Part shown: positions 21,101-31,508 of the stretch, in pieces | Numbering within the stretch: position 1 is the first letter of the stretch | How the letters are laid out: each line of letters opens with the position of its first letter | Assembly (NCBI GenBank): GCA_027943335.1 | Contig: BSBK01006394.1 | Span: forward strand, 682,001 to 746,000 | Direction: 5' to 3' | Source of the DNA: Chamaecyparis obtusa | Lineage: Eukaryota; Streptophyta; Pinopsida; Cupressales; Cupressaceae | Length of the DNA: 64,000 nucleotides | Program-made: the position numbers and the translations under genes | The notes under the pieces: generated by a model | Databases searched by the model: none | What the model was told of the DNA's origin: nothing | What the model saw: only the letters and a program-made list of their open reading frames with translations

Positions 21101-24100
21101 TGTGTCCATTTCACTGTTACTTATTATGAACAGGTCATCCACATACACAATAGAGTATGCAACTATCCAATGAAGTGTCCTAAAAACATGAGTTGCATGT
21201 TCAAACTCAAAAGGCTTCAAATTCATCTTCAAGAGGTGCTCAATGAGCTTTCCATATCAAATAGATTTACCAATTTCAACACTTTCTCTTCGTGACCTTC
21301 AACTGCAAAACCTTTAGTTAATTCATGTACACCATTTCATTGAATTCACCATTCAAAAAAATTGTCTTCACATCCATCAGAAGGATTTTCCACCCATATT
21401 GCACTGTCAAAGAAAACAGAGTACTAATGGTAGTTGACTTTATTGTAGGTGCAAAGGTTTCTTCATGCCAATGCCTTCTTTCTAAGCATACCCCTTTACA
21501 ACAAACCTAATTTTATGTTTATCAAGTGAGTCTGCTTTGTACCTTTTTCTAAAAGACCCACTTGCACACCTCAAGGTTTATTACCAGCTGGAGGATCTAC
21601 CAACTCCCAAGTTCCATTCTTCAACAAAGCATCATATTCATTTTTTATGCTTTCCTCCACAAAATTAATCTTTATGAATCAATTGCGATGATTATTTCTT
21701 CTTCTGTATGCTAACCTAAAGTAAGATTTTGAAACTAATTTTGATTTCTTCAAGGAACTTTTCTTGTTGTCGAGCTTTGTGTTTACTTCTAGTTCCCATT
21801 TAGCTAAATGCATCAAGTTCGACATCTTTTAATGTTTCTGTTGCCCATTATGATCACTTAACCTATGTTTCATGAATTACACTTGGCATTTCATTTTCTT
21901 AATCAAAAATTCCTTCTTCCTTAAGAGGTATCACTTGGTAAGAGTTTCTTGACTGTTTTTGAAAACACATTCACCTTCTCACTATGGTTGCTCTGAAATA
22001 CTATCCTCTGCAAAAGGTATCACCTAAGCAATATTTTTTATCCTTCTGCAATGTCCAAAGCTATTGTCAACATCAAATTATAATCACTTAACCTATGTTT
22101 CATGGTGATAGATAGCAAATTGAGTCAAATCTGAATGATTATCTTTCACTGTTCCTTTGCTAGCAATCTTTTGTTTTTGATGTACCTCAACCTTTTCCCA
22201 TGTTAATTTGCGTTCATGAACCTCATAACTCCCTTTTCTACCACATCCTTTGCAAAATATATTTAGTCTATCATTCCTCCCTTGTCCAATATTGATTCTT
22301 TGATCTCTGTCTTTTGTTGTTCATCAAAAGCATCACCTAGGCAATAGGTAAACCGTCCTTTTCATAGAAATAGCAAATGTTTTCCCCCACATTATCAGTC
22401 TTTTTCTAAAGCCTTTTTCTCTTTCAACCAATTTTTCAGCCAAACAATCAAAAGTGGGTGCTTCAGTTGATCACTTGCTTGCAATGACTCAAATAGGTTG
22501 AAAATGTAGGACAAAAAGCTTCTATAAAGGCAGTCACATATACATAAAATTTTCCACCAACAACATTAGTATCATGTTTGATTGCCCAAATCTCAAAAGC
22601 CAAACTCAAAACATCACCATTCTTCAATTCAAGATTATAAAAATTCAACTTTAATTGTATAAATTCTAGTTCTGAATGGGAATCATATGAATCCTTCAAT
22701 TTATAAGTACTTCCCATGGCGAGCTGCATCCTTGAAAGTGGCAAAATATATCTCTACCAACAGAGGCTCTTATCATGGCTTCCAGTTAAGATTGTATGTA
22801 TGGTATTGAATGCATGATGATTATCCAACTTCTATCTTTCCAGACTCCAGAGACAACAGTTCAACTTCCATGGTTTTGAAGACAAAAATTTGAAATACAA
22901 AAAAAAAAATTCAGGAAAAAAAAAGATAATGCATCTACAGGGAACTGATCACTTGGCTGGAATATTTCTCTGATTATTTTTATCATGGAATATTTCAGTC
23001 AGTTCTCTTATTTGACCTTTACCACCACTTGAGTTTATATTCAATCTTTCCATTGCTGAACTGAAGATTTCTTCTACATTCATTCATTATCTTACAAATT
23101 AATAAAGACGAGGAAAGCATACAAGGAAAAATGTAAGGAATGATCACTGAAATGTGGGAATAAGAATTTCAAACAGCAAGAATTGGGGGAGTGCAAAAGT
23201 GCAGCAAATAAATTGACTGCAAATGAAAATTTGTTGTAGTTCTAATACCAATGTCAGGTCAAGAAATGGACTATGAATGGATTTGAAAATGGAAAAGTGA
23301 AACTCAAATCATTAATTCAAATGATGTTACAGAGTACATATTTATCAATATCAAACGACTATTCAATTCATCTTCAAGATGACTGTTCAACTTCGATTGT
23401 ATTTAAGTAATAATATTATAAATATATAAAATACGGCGAGAGATATCCTTCTCGAGGTGCCTATTTTCATCAATTTGTAAGCTGCTATAGGCACCTTGAG
23501 AAGGATATCTGTCAATGTATGTTATTTATATATATATGTGCTAGTAACAATCGCGGTGCAACATGGAAGACAATAAATAAACATTAACATATGATTATAT
23601 TGTATTAGGATTATAATTAAGGTTAGAGTTTTGATCAGAATTGGATTTATGGTTAGGGTTTAGGATTAGGAGTATGGATAGGGTTAGGGTTTACGCCATA
23701 ATCAGTATTATGGTTAGGGTTTAGATAAGGGTTACGCTTTAAGTTAGGGTTAGGATTAGGGTCTAGGATTTAGGGTTAGGATTATAGTTAGGGTTATGGT
23801 TTAAAATTAGGGTTTTCATTAGTGTTTAGGGTTAGGATATGGGTTTACATCATGGATAGTATTATGGTTAGGGTTAGGATTATGGTTTAGGGTTTAGGAT
23901 TAGGATTAGGATTAGGATTATTGTTAGGGTTAGGGTTTACATCATGGTTAATATTATGGTTAAAGCTAAGGTTTCAATTAGGATTAGGGTTAAGATTAGA
24001 GTTTAGGGTTAAGGATTAGGATTATTGTTAGGGTTAGGGTTTACATAATGATTAAAATTATGGATAGAGTTACGGTTTTTATTAGAATTTAGGTTTAGAA

Positions 24101-24772
24101 TTGGTTAAGAGTACGGTTTATGGTTTAGGTTTAGGATTATAGTTAAGATTATGATTAGGGTTAGGGTATACATCATGGTTATTATTATTGTTAGGGTTAG
24201 GATCAAGGTTTAGGGTTTAGGATTAAGATTAAGGTTTAGGATCAGGATCAGGGTTTAGGATTCAGGATTCAGGATTTAGGATAATGGTTAGGATTATAAT
24301 AATATAAAATATTATCATAACATTTATTACCTAATAATGTATACTAGTGTTAGAAAGGTTGACTCGACAGGCAATGGAATTGACAAGAGAGAAAATTCTT
24401 ACACATTTCTAGGTAGTTTCTCCTTCTCCGTAATCTTCTTATTGGGATTAAGAACCTCTTCTTTGTAACTGTCAACCAATAACAGAAAATATAAGAGCGT
24501 ATAAAAAGGAAATGATCCCTGCGCTTATACAAAACTTTTTATTAAATACTAATGAAACAATTTCAAATAAACTCCATCAACCAAAATCCAAATATTCAAT
24601 CATTTCCGAACAAAAAAACGTGAAAAATATTCAATCATTTCCAAACCAAAAAACATGAATTGGTGGCTTAATAATAAATCAAAATGGATTAAAAGCATTA
24701 CTTGCGGATTGTTTTATGGCTGATTATTTTTTTCATCCTGGCAAATTTGGGTGTCTTCTTTGACTTTCCCAT
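18009..24772 (-). CDS. FCF1: FCF1/UTP24 rRNA-processing endonuclease, N-terminal exons (partial gene)
   Basis: FCF1/UTP24 is a nucleolar PIN-domain nuclease of the small-subunit processome that cleaves pre-rRNA at the 5' end of 18S. Three coding exons (24772-24702, 24468-24403, 18114-18009; phases 2, 2, 0) join into 81 residues with no stop. They begin [20 protein letters not shown], then [26 protein letters not shown] and [17 protein letters not shown], in the order and spacing I remember for plant FCF1 (about 200 residues). The aspartate of VDTNF is a PIN metal-binding acidic residue. All three introns seen have GT-AG borders. The C-terminal 120 or so residues (rest of PIN) were not found to the left, so intron 3 may exceed 18 kb or the copy may be truncated. 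Coding sequence looks intact, unlike all its neighbours. Confidence 0.9.
18496..19071 (-). repeat. 3' LTR of the intronic Copia, with a SINE inside
   Basis: It matches the right LTR over GAATTTGAAAATAGAAGAGTGAAAC, TCAAATGATGTTACA and TACTTAAGTAATAAT (spelled here in parts). On the minus strand it starts TGTAATACTATTC right after the polypurine tract. The SINE copy at 18752-19050 lies within it. Confidence 0.6.
18752..19050 (+). repeat. tRNA-derived SINE, copy 1
   Basis: TAGTGTGATGGTTAAATC (about 18767) looks like an A box, and GTTCAAACACC (18811-18821) fits the pol III B box GGTTCRANNCC. The body shares GCAGCCACCAAAGTTCAAAC, ATTTGTGGCTTCTCC and a final CCCATGTTACAAATC with copy 2 at about 20.1 kb. 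The element has no protein. It would have depended on LINE enzymes for movement. Confidence 0.6.
20100..20345 (+). repeat. tRNA-derived SINE, copy 2
   Basis: TAGTGTCACGGTTTAAACAC (A-box region) is followed by a good B box, AGTTCAAACTCC (20162-20173), then GGGCCAATGTGCTCACAAGC and TTTGTGGCCTCAGCAG, and it ends GGTCATGTTAAAAAG. The order of blocks equals that of copy 1, so they are one family, well diverged. Confidence 0.6.
23253..23440 (-). repeat. 5' LTR of the intronic Copia, truncated
   Basis: It begins TGTCAGGTCAAG at 23253 (plus-strand reading), next to the primer-binding site. It stays similar to the left LTR until about 23430, where the hairpin sequence starts. The far end is missing. 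Confidence 0.55.
23441..23510. repeat. hairpin with 24-bp arms
   Basis: AGATATCCTTCTC...GGTGCCTAT (23441-23464) and its reverse complement (23487-23510) differ at one base and enclose a 22-nt loop. It lies in FCF1 intron 2, next to the truncated Copia LTR. It could be the end of a foldback transposon or a small-RNA hairpin; the sequence alone cannot decide. Confidence 0.8.
23620..24300 (+). repeat. interstitial degenerate telomere-like repeat tract
   Basis: About 680 bp consist of variants of the plant telomere motif TTTAGGG: GGTTAGGGTTTAGGATTAGG and similar. A sub-repeat of the type GGGTTTACATCATGG...ATTATGGTTAG returns at about 23687, 23841, 23933, 24037 and 24164. The tract lies inside FCF1 intron 2, about 100 bp from exon 2. 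Confidence 0.9.
24403..24468 (-). CDS. FCF1: FCF1 coding exon 2
   Basis: A 66-nt exon lies between the acceptor GGTTGACAG and the donor GTAAGA. It encodes [11 protein letters not shown] followed by EKEKLPRN, with split codons at both ends that fit exons 1 and 3. Intron 2 then spans 24402-18115 (6,288 bp) and is filled with repeats. Confidence 0.92.
24702..24772 (-). CDS. FCF1: FCF1 coding exon 1
   Basis: ATG at 24772-24770 begins [20 protein letters not shown], the basic N-terminus characteristic of FCF1. The exon ends after CGCAA, followed by the donor GTAATG. A 22-nt UTR piece (24794-24773) precedes the ATG after a pyrimidine-rich acceptor, TTTTTCTTCAG. Intron 1 of the coding region is 233 bp (24701-24469). 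Confidence 0.92.
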
Positions 24773-25489
24773 CTTTACTGAAGAACTCGACCACCTGAAG
24801 AAAAACTGTTAATCAACAAAGAAGCACCTTCTATAAGCTAAAAACTACAACTCAGAACTTCAACACTATACTCAAAGGCTGCAACTTTTATAATTGTATA
24901 AAGAGCTGCCTTTGAGCAACGTTGCTTTTACAATCTAGAAATATAATTCTCCCATGTAAAACATTTAATGCAAGCAAAGGGTAATACCGTAGCAGAGCAA
25001 TTACACACTGAAAAAACCCATGAAAATATTAATAATACATTTCAAGCTTAAGTTCTCTTTTTTGTTGACTTTGGAAGATAGAAGATGGCATTTGTCCAAG
25101 CCGAGGCACAAATCGCAGAAACAGTTGTTGCATAAGTGTCTATCTAAAATGGCATATTAACTATTTTGATAGCCTTAAGGCATAGACTTACAATTGCAGA
25201 GACCTGCAGTCTATTTTTCTGAAATATTGCATTTAACGAATTGTATGAGAAGTTAGTTGTGATACTGTGTTCAAAGAAATTGAGCAGTACCGCTGAGATT
25301 ATGAAGGGCCCCAATCAATTAGAAATTGACCTTTAGGTCAAAGAGAGGGAGGAGCTTCGCCTATCAAGAGAGCCCTAACCCAATAGGCAAGCTGTGGTGT
25401 GATTAATTGAGCCCATTTCCAGCCATTGTCCACAACTTCAAGCTTGGCATCTATTGTAAACATCACTAAAACCATAGCAAATGACTTAC

Positions 25490-25535
25490 CTCAAGATTCA
25501 GCACAAATTGTGTCGTCCTGTCAACGATGCCGATC
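25490..25535 (-). other. FCF1: FCF1 5'UTR exon (transcription start estimated)
   Basis: A consensus donor GAG|GTAAGT lies at 25492-25484, and the acceptor of exon 1 at 24795 closes a 695-bp 5'UTR intron. The start near 25535 is inferred from the TATA element about 30 nt upstream. The sequence between carries no ATG-led frame of note. Confidence 0.65.
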
Positions 25536-25560
25536 AGGGAAATGGGCAGACTTTGAGGGG

Positions 25561-25579
25561 AATATATAACGAAACCCTA
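25561..25579 (-). promoter_or_regulatory. FCF1 core promoter: TATA element and telo-box
   Basis: On the minus strand TTATATATT (25569-25561) sits about 30 nt before the inferred start. Next to it, on the plus strand, is AAACCCTA (25572-25579), the telo-box found in promoters of many plant ribosome-biogenesis genes. This fits FCF1's role. Function is inferred from sequence only. Confidence 0.55.
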
Positions 25580-27088
25580 GCAAAGCACAGAAAATTAAAA
25601 TGCGACGTATCAAAACCAATCTCCCTTCAGCTGCTGCTTTAATCCACTCACAGTAAACGAAAAGTATGTAGAGACCAAGATTCTTCAGCTGGAGACAAAA
25701 GCCTTCTATGATCAAAATTTTGTTTTGCAAGGAGGTTATTTGGAATTTTCTTTTTGAAATAGGAGTTCCTACTTTGTAGTATTGCTGTGAAAAAGGGGTA
25801 GGGCTAGAAATTGCCCCATCACTTATGAATGTTTTTTTTGCTAATTGTCAAAAATTTGAATTTCAGATTTTTTAAAGTTATTGTTTTTATGACATCGTAG
25901 CTTTTTTAAATTTTGGAACTTAAAATTTTTAAACTGAACTAGATTATGAGACCGAGCCTTATTCATAACATTCAGTTACTTGAAGTCTTATATTTTCAAA
26001 GTAAGTATATTTACCTTAGGAAGGATTTTATTTTATGTTTTAACAAGAGAAGTCAAAGTTTTTTCTTGTTGATGGCAATGTTGAGTTGATCAAAGTTGAG
26101 TAGAAAGAAATAATAACAATTGAAGGGGAAATTTTGCAATAGAAATAAAATATAAAGTAATAGATGTAATAATATAACATTAATTAATTGAGCAAAGTTT
26201 CATTAGATCAAAGGTGAATGTAGCATATATAATATTAATATTCAGTTTGAGGGGAACTATAGATGGAGGAATTAAATCTTGAGTAATAAACATTATAGAG
26301 CAATATTAACAAACTAAGTCATGTTTCAACATATGGAAGTTGTATATATCATACACAATATCAATGTTCACATGTTATTTGCATGACATTGAATTCTATT
26401 AAAACCCAACATAGAAGGTAACTTGATAGAGTAATTAGTAGTTTTTTGAAAGATAGATACCCATGAATTTTCCTTTTTGTCCCATATGCTTCTTGCAAGT
26501 GTTGTATCATGATTGGTGTCAATGAACTAGCATTGTGTCACACAACATAGTGAATGGTAATATATGAATTTTATAAAAAAAAATTGTGAAGTTTTATGTT
26601 TGCCTTTTTCGTAGCAGTTATTGATCATTCTTCAACTTTAGTGGCATGAGTGATGGTATTGTTCCGAGTGAGGGTGAATTGGTCATTTATAACAAAATCA
26701 TGGAGGATGAAGATGAATCTTGATTTCTCTTGGTTGTAGTCTTCATATGTAGTATCTTTTAGGTCTAGTAGCAAGCATTGAGTAATGGACTTGTCCATGG
26801 AGTAGTGTGTTATTTGTTTATTCTCAGCTATGAGCACAGCTTTGAGATGAAGTGACTAAACATAAGCACCCTCTTCATCACATCTAGTACAATGAGTTGC
26901 TTGGTTTTCTAGCATGCCACAATTCTCATATTTATGATTACATTATGGATGAAATGGATTTGAGAATGTATTTGCCACTTATAAAATGCCCTCAACATGT
27001 AACATATGTTTGGATATTAACGTGGTTTGCAAAGAAGAAACTATAAATTTAAGATTTAAATAATTTGAATATAGTTACCTCAAATGTT
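25580..27088. other. upstream region of FCF1, no gene recognised
   Basis: AT-rich. One minus-strand frame, 26837-26625 (70 codons, with an upstream cysteine-rich stretch near 26920), reads fluently but matches no family I know; it could be a decayed retroelement piece. The rest shows nothing. Confidence 0.4.
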
Positions 27089-27458
27089 TGTTAGAATATA
27101 GAAATGGTGAATTCTCACAAGTCCAATAATCACCTGCATGCAAATAACCAACCATGTACAAGAGAAAATCCTCAAACAAGAAAGTGCTTTGAAAGAATGA
27201 AGCAAAAATCAAATATTGTAATGTGTTATTATTTCAAAGGGATCCATTGCTTTTATAGAAAGCAATGGTGCTAAAAATATAAAAGTTAACTCAACCTTGA
27301 AAAAGCAAACCCTAGGATGCATGCATAAAATAAACAAATTATTAAATGTAAACTAAAGCTTCCTAAATTTAGCTTAAGTGAAAAAAGAAAAAAGGTGGCT
27401 TAATTAATTAATCAATATGAATAAATTAATTAAGTTAAATAACATTTTTACTCTAACA
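27089..27458 (-). repeat. 3' LTR of the RT-less Copia
   Basis: On the minus strand it starts TGTTAGAGTAAAAATG directly after the polypurine tract and ends CTATATTCTAACA at 27089. It matches 31044-31325 over most of its length, for example GGGATCCATTG, TTTTATAGAAAG and CTAAAGCTTCCTAAATTT. Confidence 0.8.
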
Positions 27459-28179
27459 CCCCCTCTTAAGATAAAATTAGGGAGTAGCTAAAAAGCTAAG
27501 TGCATGAATGCAAACTTGGGTCCCAACAACAAGGTCTAATGAGTTACCCAATCACAACCAAATCTTTGTAAAGCGAAGAAAGGGAGAAAACTCAATGGGA
27601 AAAAACTCCTCCCCAAAAAGAGATGGAAAAAAGGTACAAATGCAATGTCTCAAGAAACTCTCTCAAAACCATGAGTATAACTAACCCCCCACGAGAGAGG
27701 ATGGAGACTCCAAAGCCCCCCCCCAAAAAAAAAAAAAATTTAAAAAAATGATAGAATACCTGTGTTGATGATCAAACCAATGTGGCTCCAATGCAGAAGA
27801 AACATAGGAAATAGAAAAAGAAGAGGAAACCCCTCAATGTGAGGTGAAACTGGAAGACCTAGATGATGCTCAAAAAAGAACGCATGAGAATCTTATAATG
27901 GAATCTCCAATGAAGGTGGGATAACATATGTGTTAAATTTGTCATCTAAGAGGAGATGAATGTCCTTTGATATGTCATCAACAACTGCACTAGGTGGCTC
28001 GATGCATGGAGCTACAATGTCAAGCAAAGATGAAGAGGCATCTTGTTGAACAGATGCAAACTCAACAAGAAGTGGAGGTGTAGAAGTCACAACATTGGTC
28101 TTAGGAATAACACATAAGTTCAAATGACTTGACTTTGCCTCAACAAGCTTTCATGAAGAGAGAGTGATTCTTCAATAGT

Positions 28180-30160
28180 GGAGATGGTGGACCAAAATGA
28201 GAGAAAGAGTACAAGCAAGAAGAATAATCAATTATCCTCGTTGCAACAATATTGCTTGTCTCACTATCTCTGATGTGCATTGAATCTCGAGTGAACTCAA
28301 CTATCTTCCCTATCTGACTGTGATTAATCTAATAGATAGAGAGAAGGTTAGAGAATAAAGATGGAACACATAGTACATCATTGAATGAACTGTCATGAAT
28401 GTCAATGGAACCTTTCTCACATACAGTCATAACAATGTTGTTCCCCATTAAAATATGTGAGGTAGGAGAAGCCTCAAAAGATGAGAATAAATTTGGTGAA
28501 GATGTCATATGGTGTGAAGCACCTAAATCCGGTAGCTATCTAGAAGAGTGTGGACCAGTAGTTGCACATAATGCATGACCCTTTCCTTTGCCATGTCCAT
28601 CTGTCTGGAATGATGATGAAGAATAAAACTTGTGAGAAGTAGAAGAAGAAGGAATATCAATGTTGCTCTTCATAAGAAGAGTTGTCAAATCTGAAACTTG
28701 TTTTGCATATATATCCATCTATCTTCTTCTCAAAGCAATGAGACTCATCATGATCAGAATTTTTACAATAAGTACACTTAGGTATTTGTCTTTTATTTTT
28801 TCCCCTTAGGAGAAGGTAGTCTAAAGGGGAGCTAAGAACTAGAATCCTTCCTAGGCTCTATGGTCCATGACTTTTGTTTCTGCTCTTGCTTCTTTGGAGA
28901 TGTCTAAGATATCAATGCTTGGGTAGGAGAAGCCTCAAAAGATGAGAATAAATTTGGTGAAGATGTCATATGATGTGAAGCACCTGAATCCGGTAGCTAT
29001 CTAGAAGAGTGTGGACCAGTAGTTGCACATAATGCATGACCCTTTCCTTTGCCATGTCCATCTGTCTGGAATGATGATGAAGAATAAAAGTTGTGAGAAG
29101 TAGAAGAAGAAGGAATATTAAGGTTGCTCTTCATAAGAAGAGTTGTCAAATCTGAAACTTGTTTTGCATATATATCCATATATCTTCTTCTCATAGCAAT
29201 GAGACTAATCATGATCAGGATTTTTACAATAAGTACACTTACATCCTTGTCTTTGATTTTTGCCCCTTAGGAAAAGGTAGTCTAAAGGGGAGCTAAGAAC
29301 TAGAATCCTTCCTAGGCTCTATGGTCCATGACTTTTGTTTTTGCTCTTGCTTCTTTGGAGATGTCTAAGATATCAATGCTTGGTTTTGTGATCTTGGAAG
29401 AGCATCCAACTGTGTAAGCTTGGACTACTCACGTGTCAACCAAGCATAGAATACCTCAAAGGTAGGCATGGAAAATCGTGGACCCAAAGAATCCATGGTG
29501 GAATAGAATGTAGAAGAAAATATCTGAAATAGACCTCGAAGCTTAGAGAGAATTAGGTAGATACACTCGATGTTTGTTTATTTCTTACCACAACCCTATA
29601 ACAATGATCATAGTTATTTAAATTTCATCAAAAAATTCTCATTAGATGGAAAAGAATCAAGAGCCAAAGAGGTTAACTCTGCCTTGAAATTTGAAGTACC
29701 CTAAATTGATTTATGGTGCAAAAAAGATCATGAAAGTTGGTCCACATGTCCCAAGGTGTAGTGCAACACTCAAGGTGAAACAAAAGACTCAAAATTTTTT
29801 AGGGTAATCATCCCCATGGTCTCATCCATTTTTTTCATATGTTGCATCATCTCAAACGAGTGAGTCAACTAAGGATGAACCTCATCCAAATGGGACCATA
29901 ACCTCCTTGACATGAGAAGGTGGGTCATATGTTCCTTTGAGGTGTGATAATAGTGCAGATTAAGACACTCAGAAGAGGAAGGGTTTTCCATGTGAACCAG
30001 AGGAAAAATACCCCCACAATATAAGAACCCAAACCCTAGCACAAATATGAAAGCTAGAAAGTGCAAAAAAGAAAAAGAAAACACTAATGTTTGATCTTTG
30101 TGTACCTGGTGAAAAATATAATGAAATTGACTACAGATCTGGAAAGAGCATTGAAACACT
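28180..30160 (-). pseudogene. Copia gag / zinc knuckle / protease remnant
   Basis: Minus strand, right to left: a gag region with SECLNLHYYHTSKEH and SLGPRFSMPTFEVFYAWLTR, the typical Copia gag end LTREQSKLTQLD, a perfect CX2CX4HX4C knuckle (KCTYCKNSDHDESHC, about 28780), then LPDLGASHHMTSSPNLF, the protease active site with Leu where Ser is usual in D-S-G-A, and INHSQIGKIVEFT..DS.. of the pre-integrase region. Stops are frequent. The knuckle-to-protease part is duplicated. Confidence 0.75.
28461..29382 (-). repeat. 461-bp tandem duplication across the zinc knuckle and protease
   Basis: The two units start GGTAGGAGAAGCCTC at 28461 and 28922 and end GATATCAATGCTTGG. They differ at only a handful of sites, so the duplication is younger than the element's insertion. 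Each unit carries one knuckle and one D-L-G-A protease motif. Confidence 0.93.
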
Positions 30161-31043
30161 TTTCCAACTCCTATTTGTTTTCAAAAAATGGAATATGGAT
30201 GCACAAGTTATACCCTCGGGAAGGCAAAAAACAACCTCTGATTTTGACTAGAAAAAAAAACCCTACAAAATGGCAACATCAGAAAACCCCACCTACACCA
30301 ATGGATCGGGCTCAGAATCATCTTTCCAGCGATATCACATTTGCTCAATTTTGATACCATATGAGCAAGTTATGAGCAAAAAAACCACAAGCTGCTCTTT
30401 ATGACAAAAGGGTAAAACTGGTTGATGGGTTGACGGTCATCAAATTTTAACTATGGTTGTTGACGTTAGTGCTTGTACATGCAAGCATACTTTCCTGCAA
30501 CTGCAGCATAAATATTTGACAAGTATGCAACAACAAAAAATTAAAGTACGTAGCTTTTTTTAACTTTTGGAAATTAATAAAGTTTTTTTTATAAAAAAAA
30601 AACCTTTACTAAAAAATCAAAATGTGTTGATTTGTTTAATTTTTATTTTTTATTTTTATTTTTTCTCAAAAATCATGTCTATACGATCGTAGATCAGGGG
30701 GCAAAGTTTTGCCTTAGATGCTCTAGTGACTAAAATAGGTTGACTTTTATATCAAAATTATTTGAATCAACCTTTTGAAGCTGGTGGTGAGGGTTGTTTG
30801 GGCTTAAAACACTCTAAATTTTTGGGTACCCTCTAGAATAAAGAAAACCCTAGAACTTCAAACCCTTATAAAATTGACCTCGTATGTCCAATTTTAGCAA
30901 AATAAAAGGTGATTATGACTATCTTGAACCTTTTTAATCTGATTGTGAGTCCCAAATTTCCCCAAGATGCATGAAAAACCTCACTGTAAGAAATTTTTTC
31001 AAAAAGACAAGCAAGAAGCATCAGGTTTGGAGCTCTGATACCA

Positions 31044-31325
31044 TATTAGAATTAATAAATGGTGAATTCTCACAAGCCTAATAATCACCTGCTTGCAAAT
31101 AACCTACCACGTACAAGATAAAATTCTCAAACAAGATAGTGCTTTGAAATCATGAAGCAAAAATCATGTATAGCAATGTGTTATAATCACAAAGGGATCC
31201 ATTGTTTTTATAGAAAGTAATGGTGCTAAAAATAGAAAAGCTACCTCAACCTTAAAAAAGAAAACCCTAGGATTCATGCATAAAATAAAAGAATTATTAA
31301 ATGCAAACTAAAGCTTCCTAAATTT
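31044..31325 (-). repeat. 5' LTR of the RT-less Copia, one end altered
   Basis: It lies next to the primer-binding site and matches the left LTR until CTTCCTAAATTT at about 31325. After that the two diverge, so its outer end is truncated or replaced. The inner edge starts TATTAGAATTA where TGTTAGAATA is expected. Confidence 0.7.
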
Positions 31326-31508
31326 AAAAAAATTAAATTTCATATAAAATTGAAAATCAAATGGCTCTATTATCACAAGTGAAAAAACTCAAGAAAAGTG
31401 ATTTTTTCAATAAAACCAAATATGGAAAAGTGGTTGTTGGAGGGCACACATCTCTGCGGGTGTGAATGGAAGTCAGGCTCCCCCTCCTCCTAAAAATGGA
31501 AATCAAGG

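Larger units (their letters stand above)
18496..23440 (-). mobile_element. old Copia element in FCF1 intron 2
   Basis: Heavily decayed Copia on the minus strand. Recognisable pieces are a gag part (22744-22463, with [20 protein letters not shown]), a cysteine-rich knuckle remnant (about 22260), an RT remnant with a [23 protein letters not shown] stretch (about 21350) and [13 protein letters not shown] (about 21140), an RNase H remnant [13 protein letters not shown] (about 19490) and an end reading [11 protein letters not shown] (about 19160). A polypurine tract (TTTAGGGGGGA) precedes the left LTR, and TGGTATTAGAAC, a variant Met-tRNA primer site, follows the right LTR at 23252-23240. It is same-sense with FCF1. 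Confidence 0.75.
27089..31325 (-). mobile_element. non-autonomous Copia element (gag and protease remnants, no RT)
   Basis: Two similar LTRs face the same way (27089-27458 and about 31044-31325). The primer-binding site TGGTATCAGAGC (minus strand, 31043-31032) adjoins the right LTR and the polypurine tract CTTAAGAGGGGG adjoins the left one. The interior of about 3.6 kb has gag, zinc knuckle, protease and pre-integrase remnants and a proline/serine-rich post-integrase piece (28123-27893). The integrase core, RT and RNase H are absent. The frames are broken by stops. Confidence 0.8.

Noticed and set aside
25521..25730. 69-codon minus-strand ORF overlapping the FCF1 promoter
   Set aside because: It spans the TATA element and telo-box and has no domain; it would lie mostly upstream of the transcription start.
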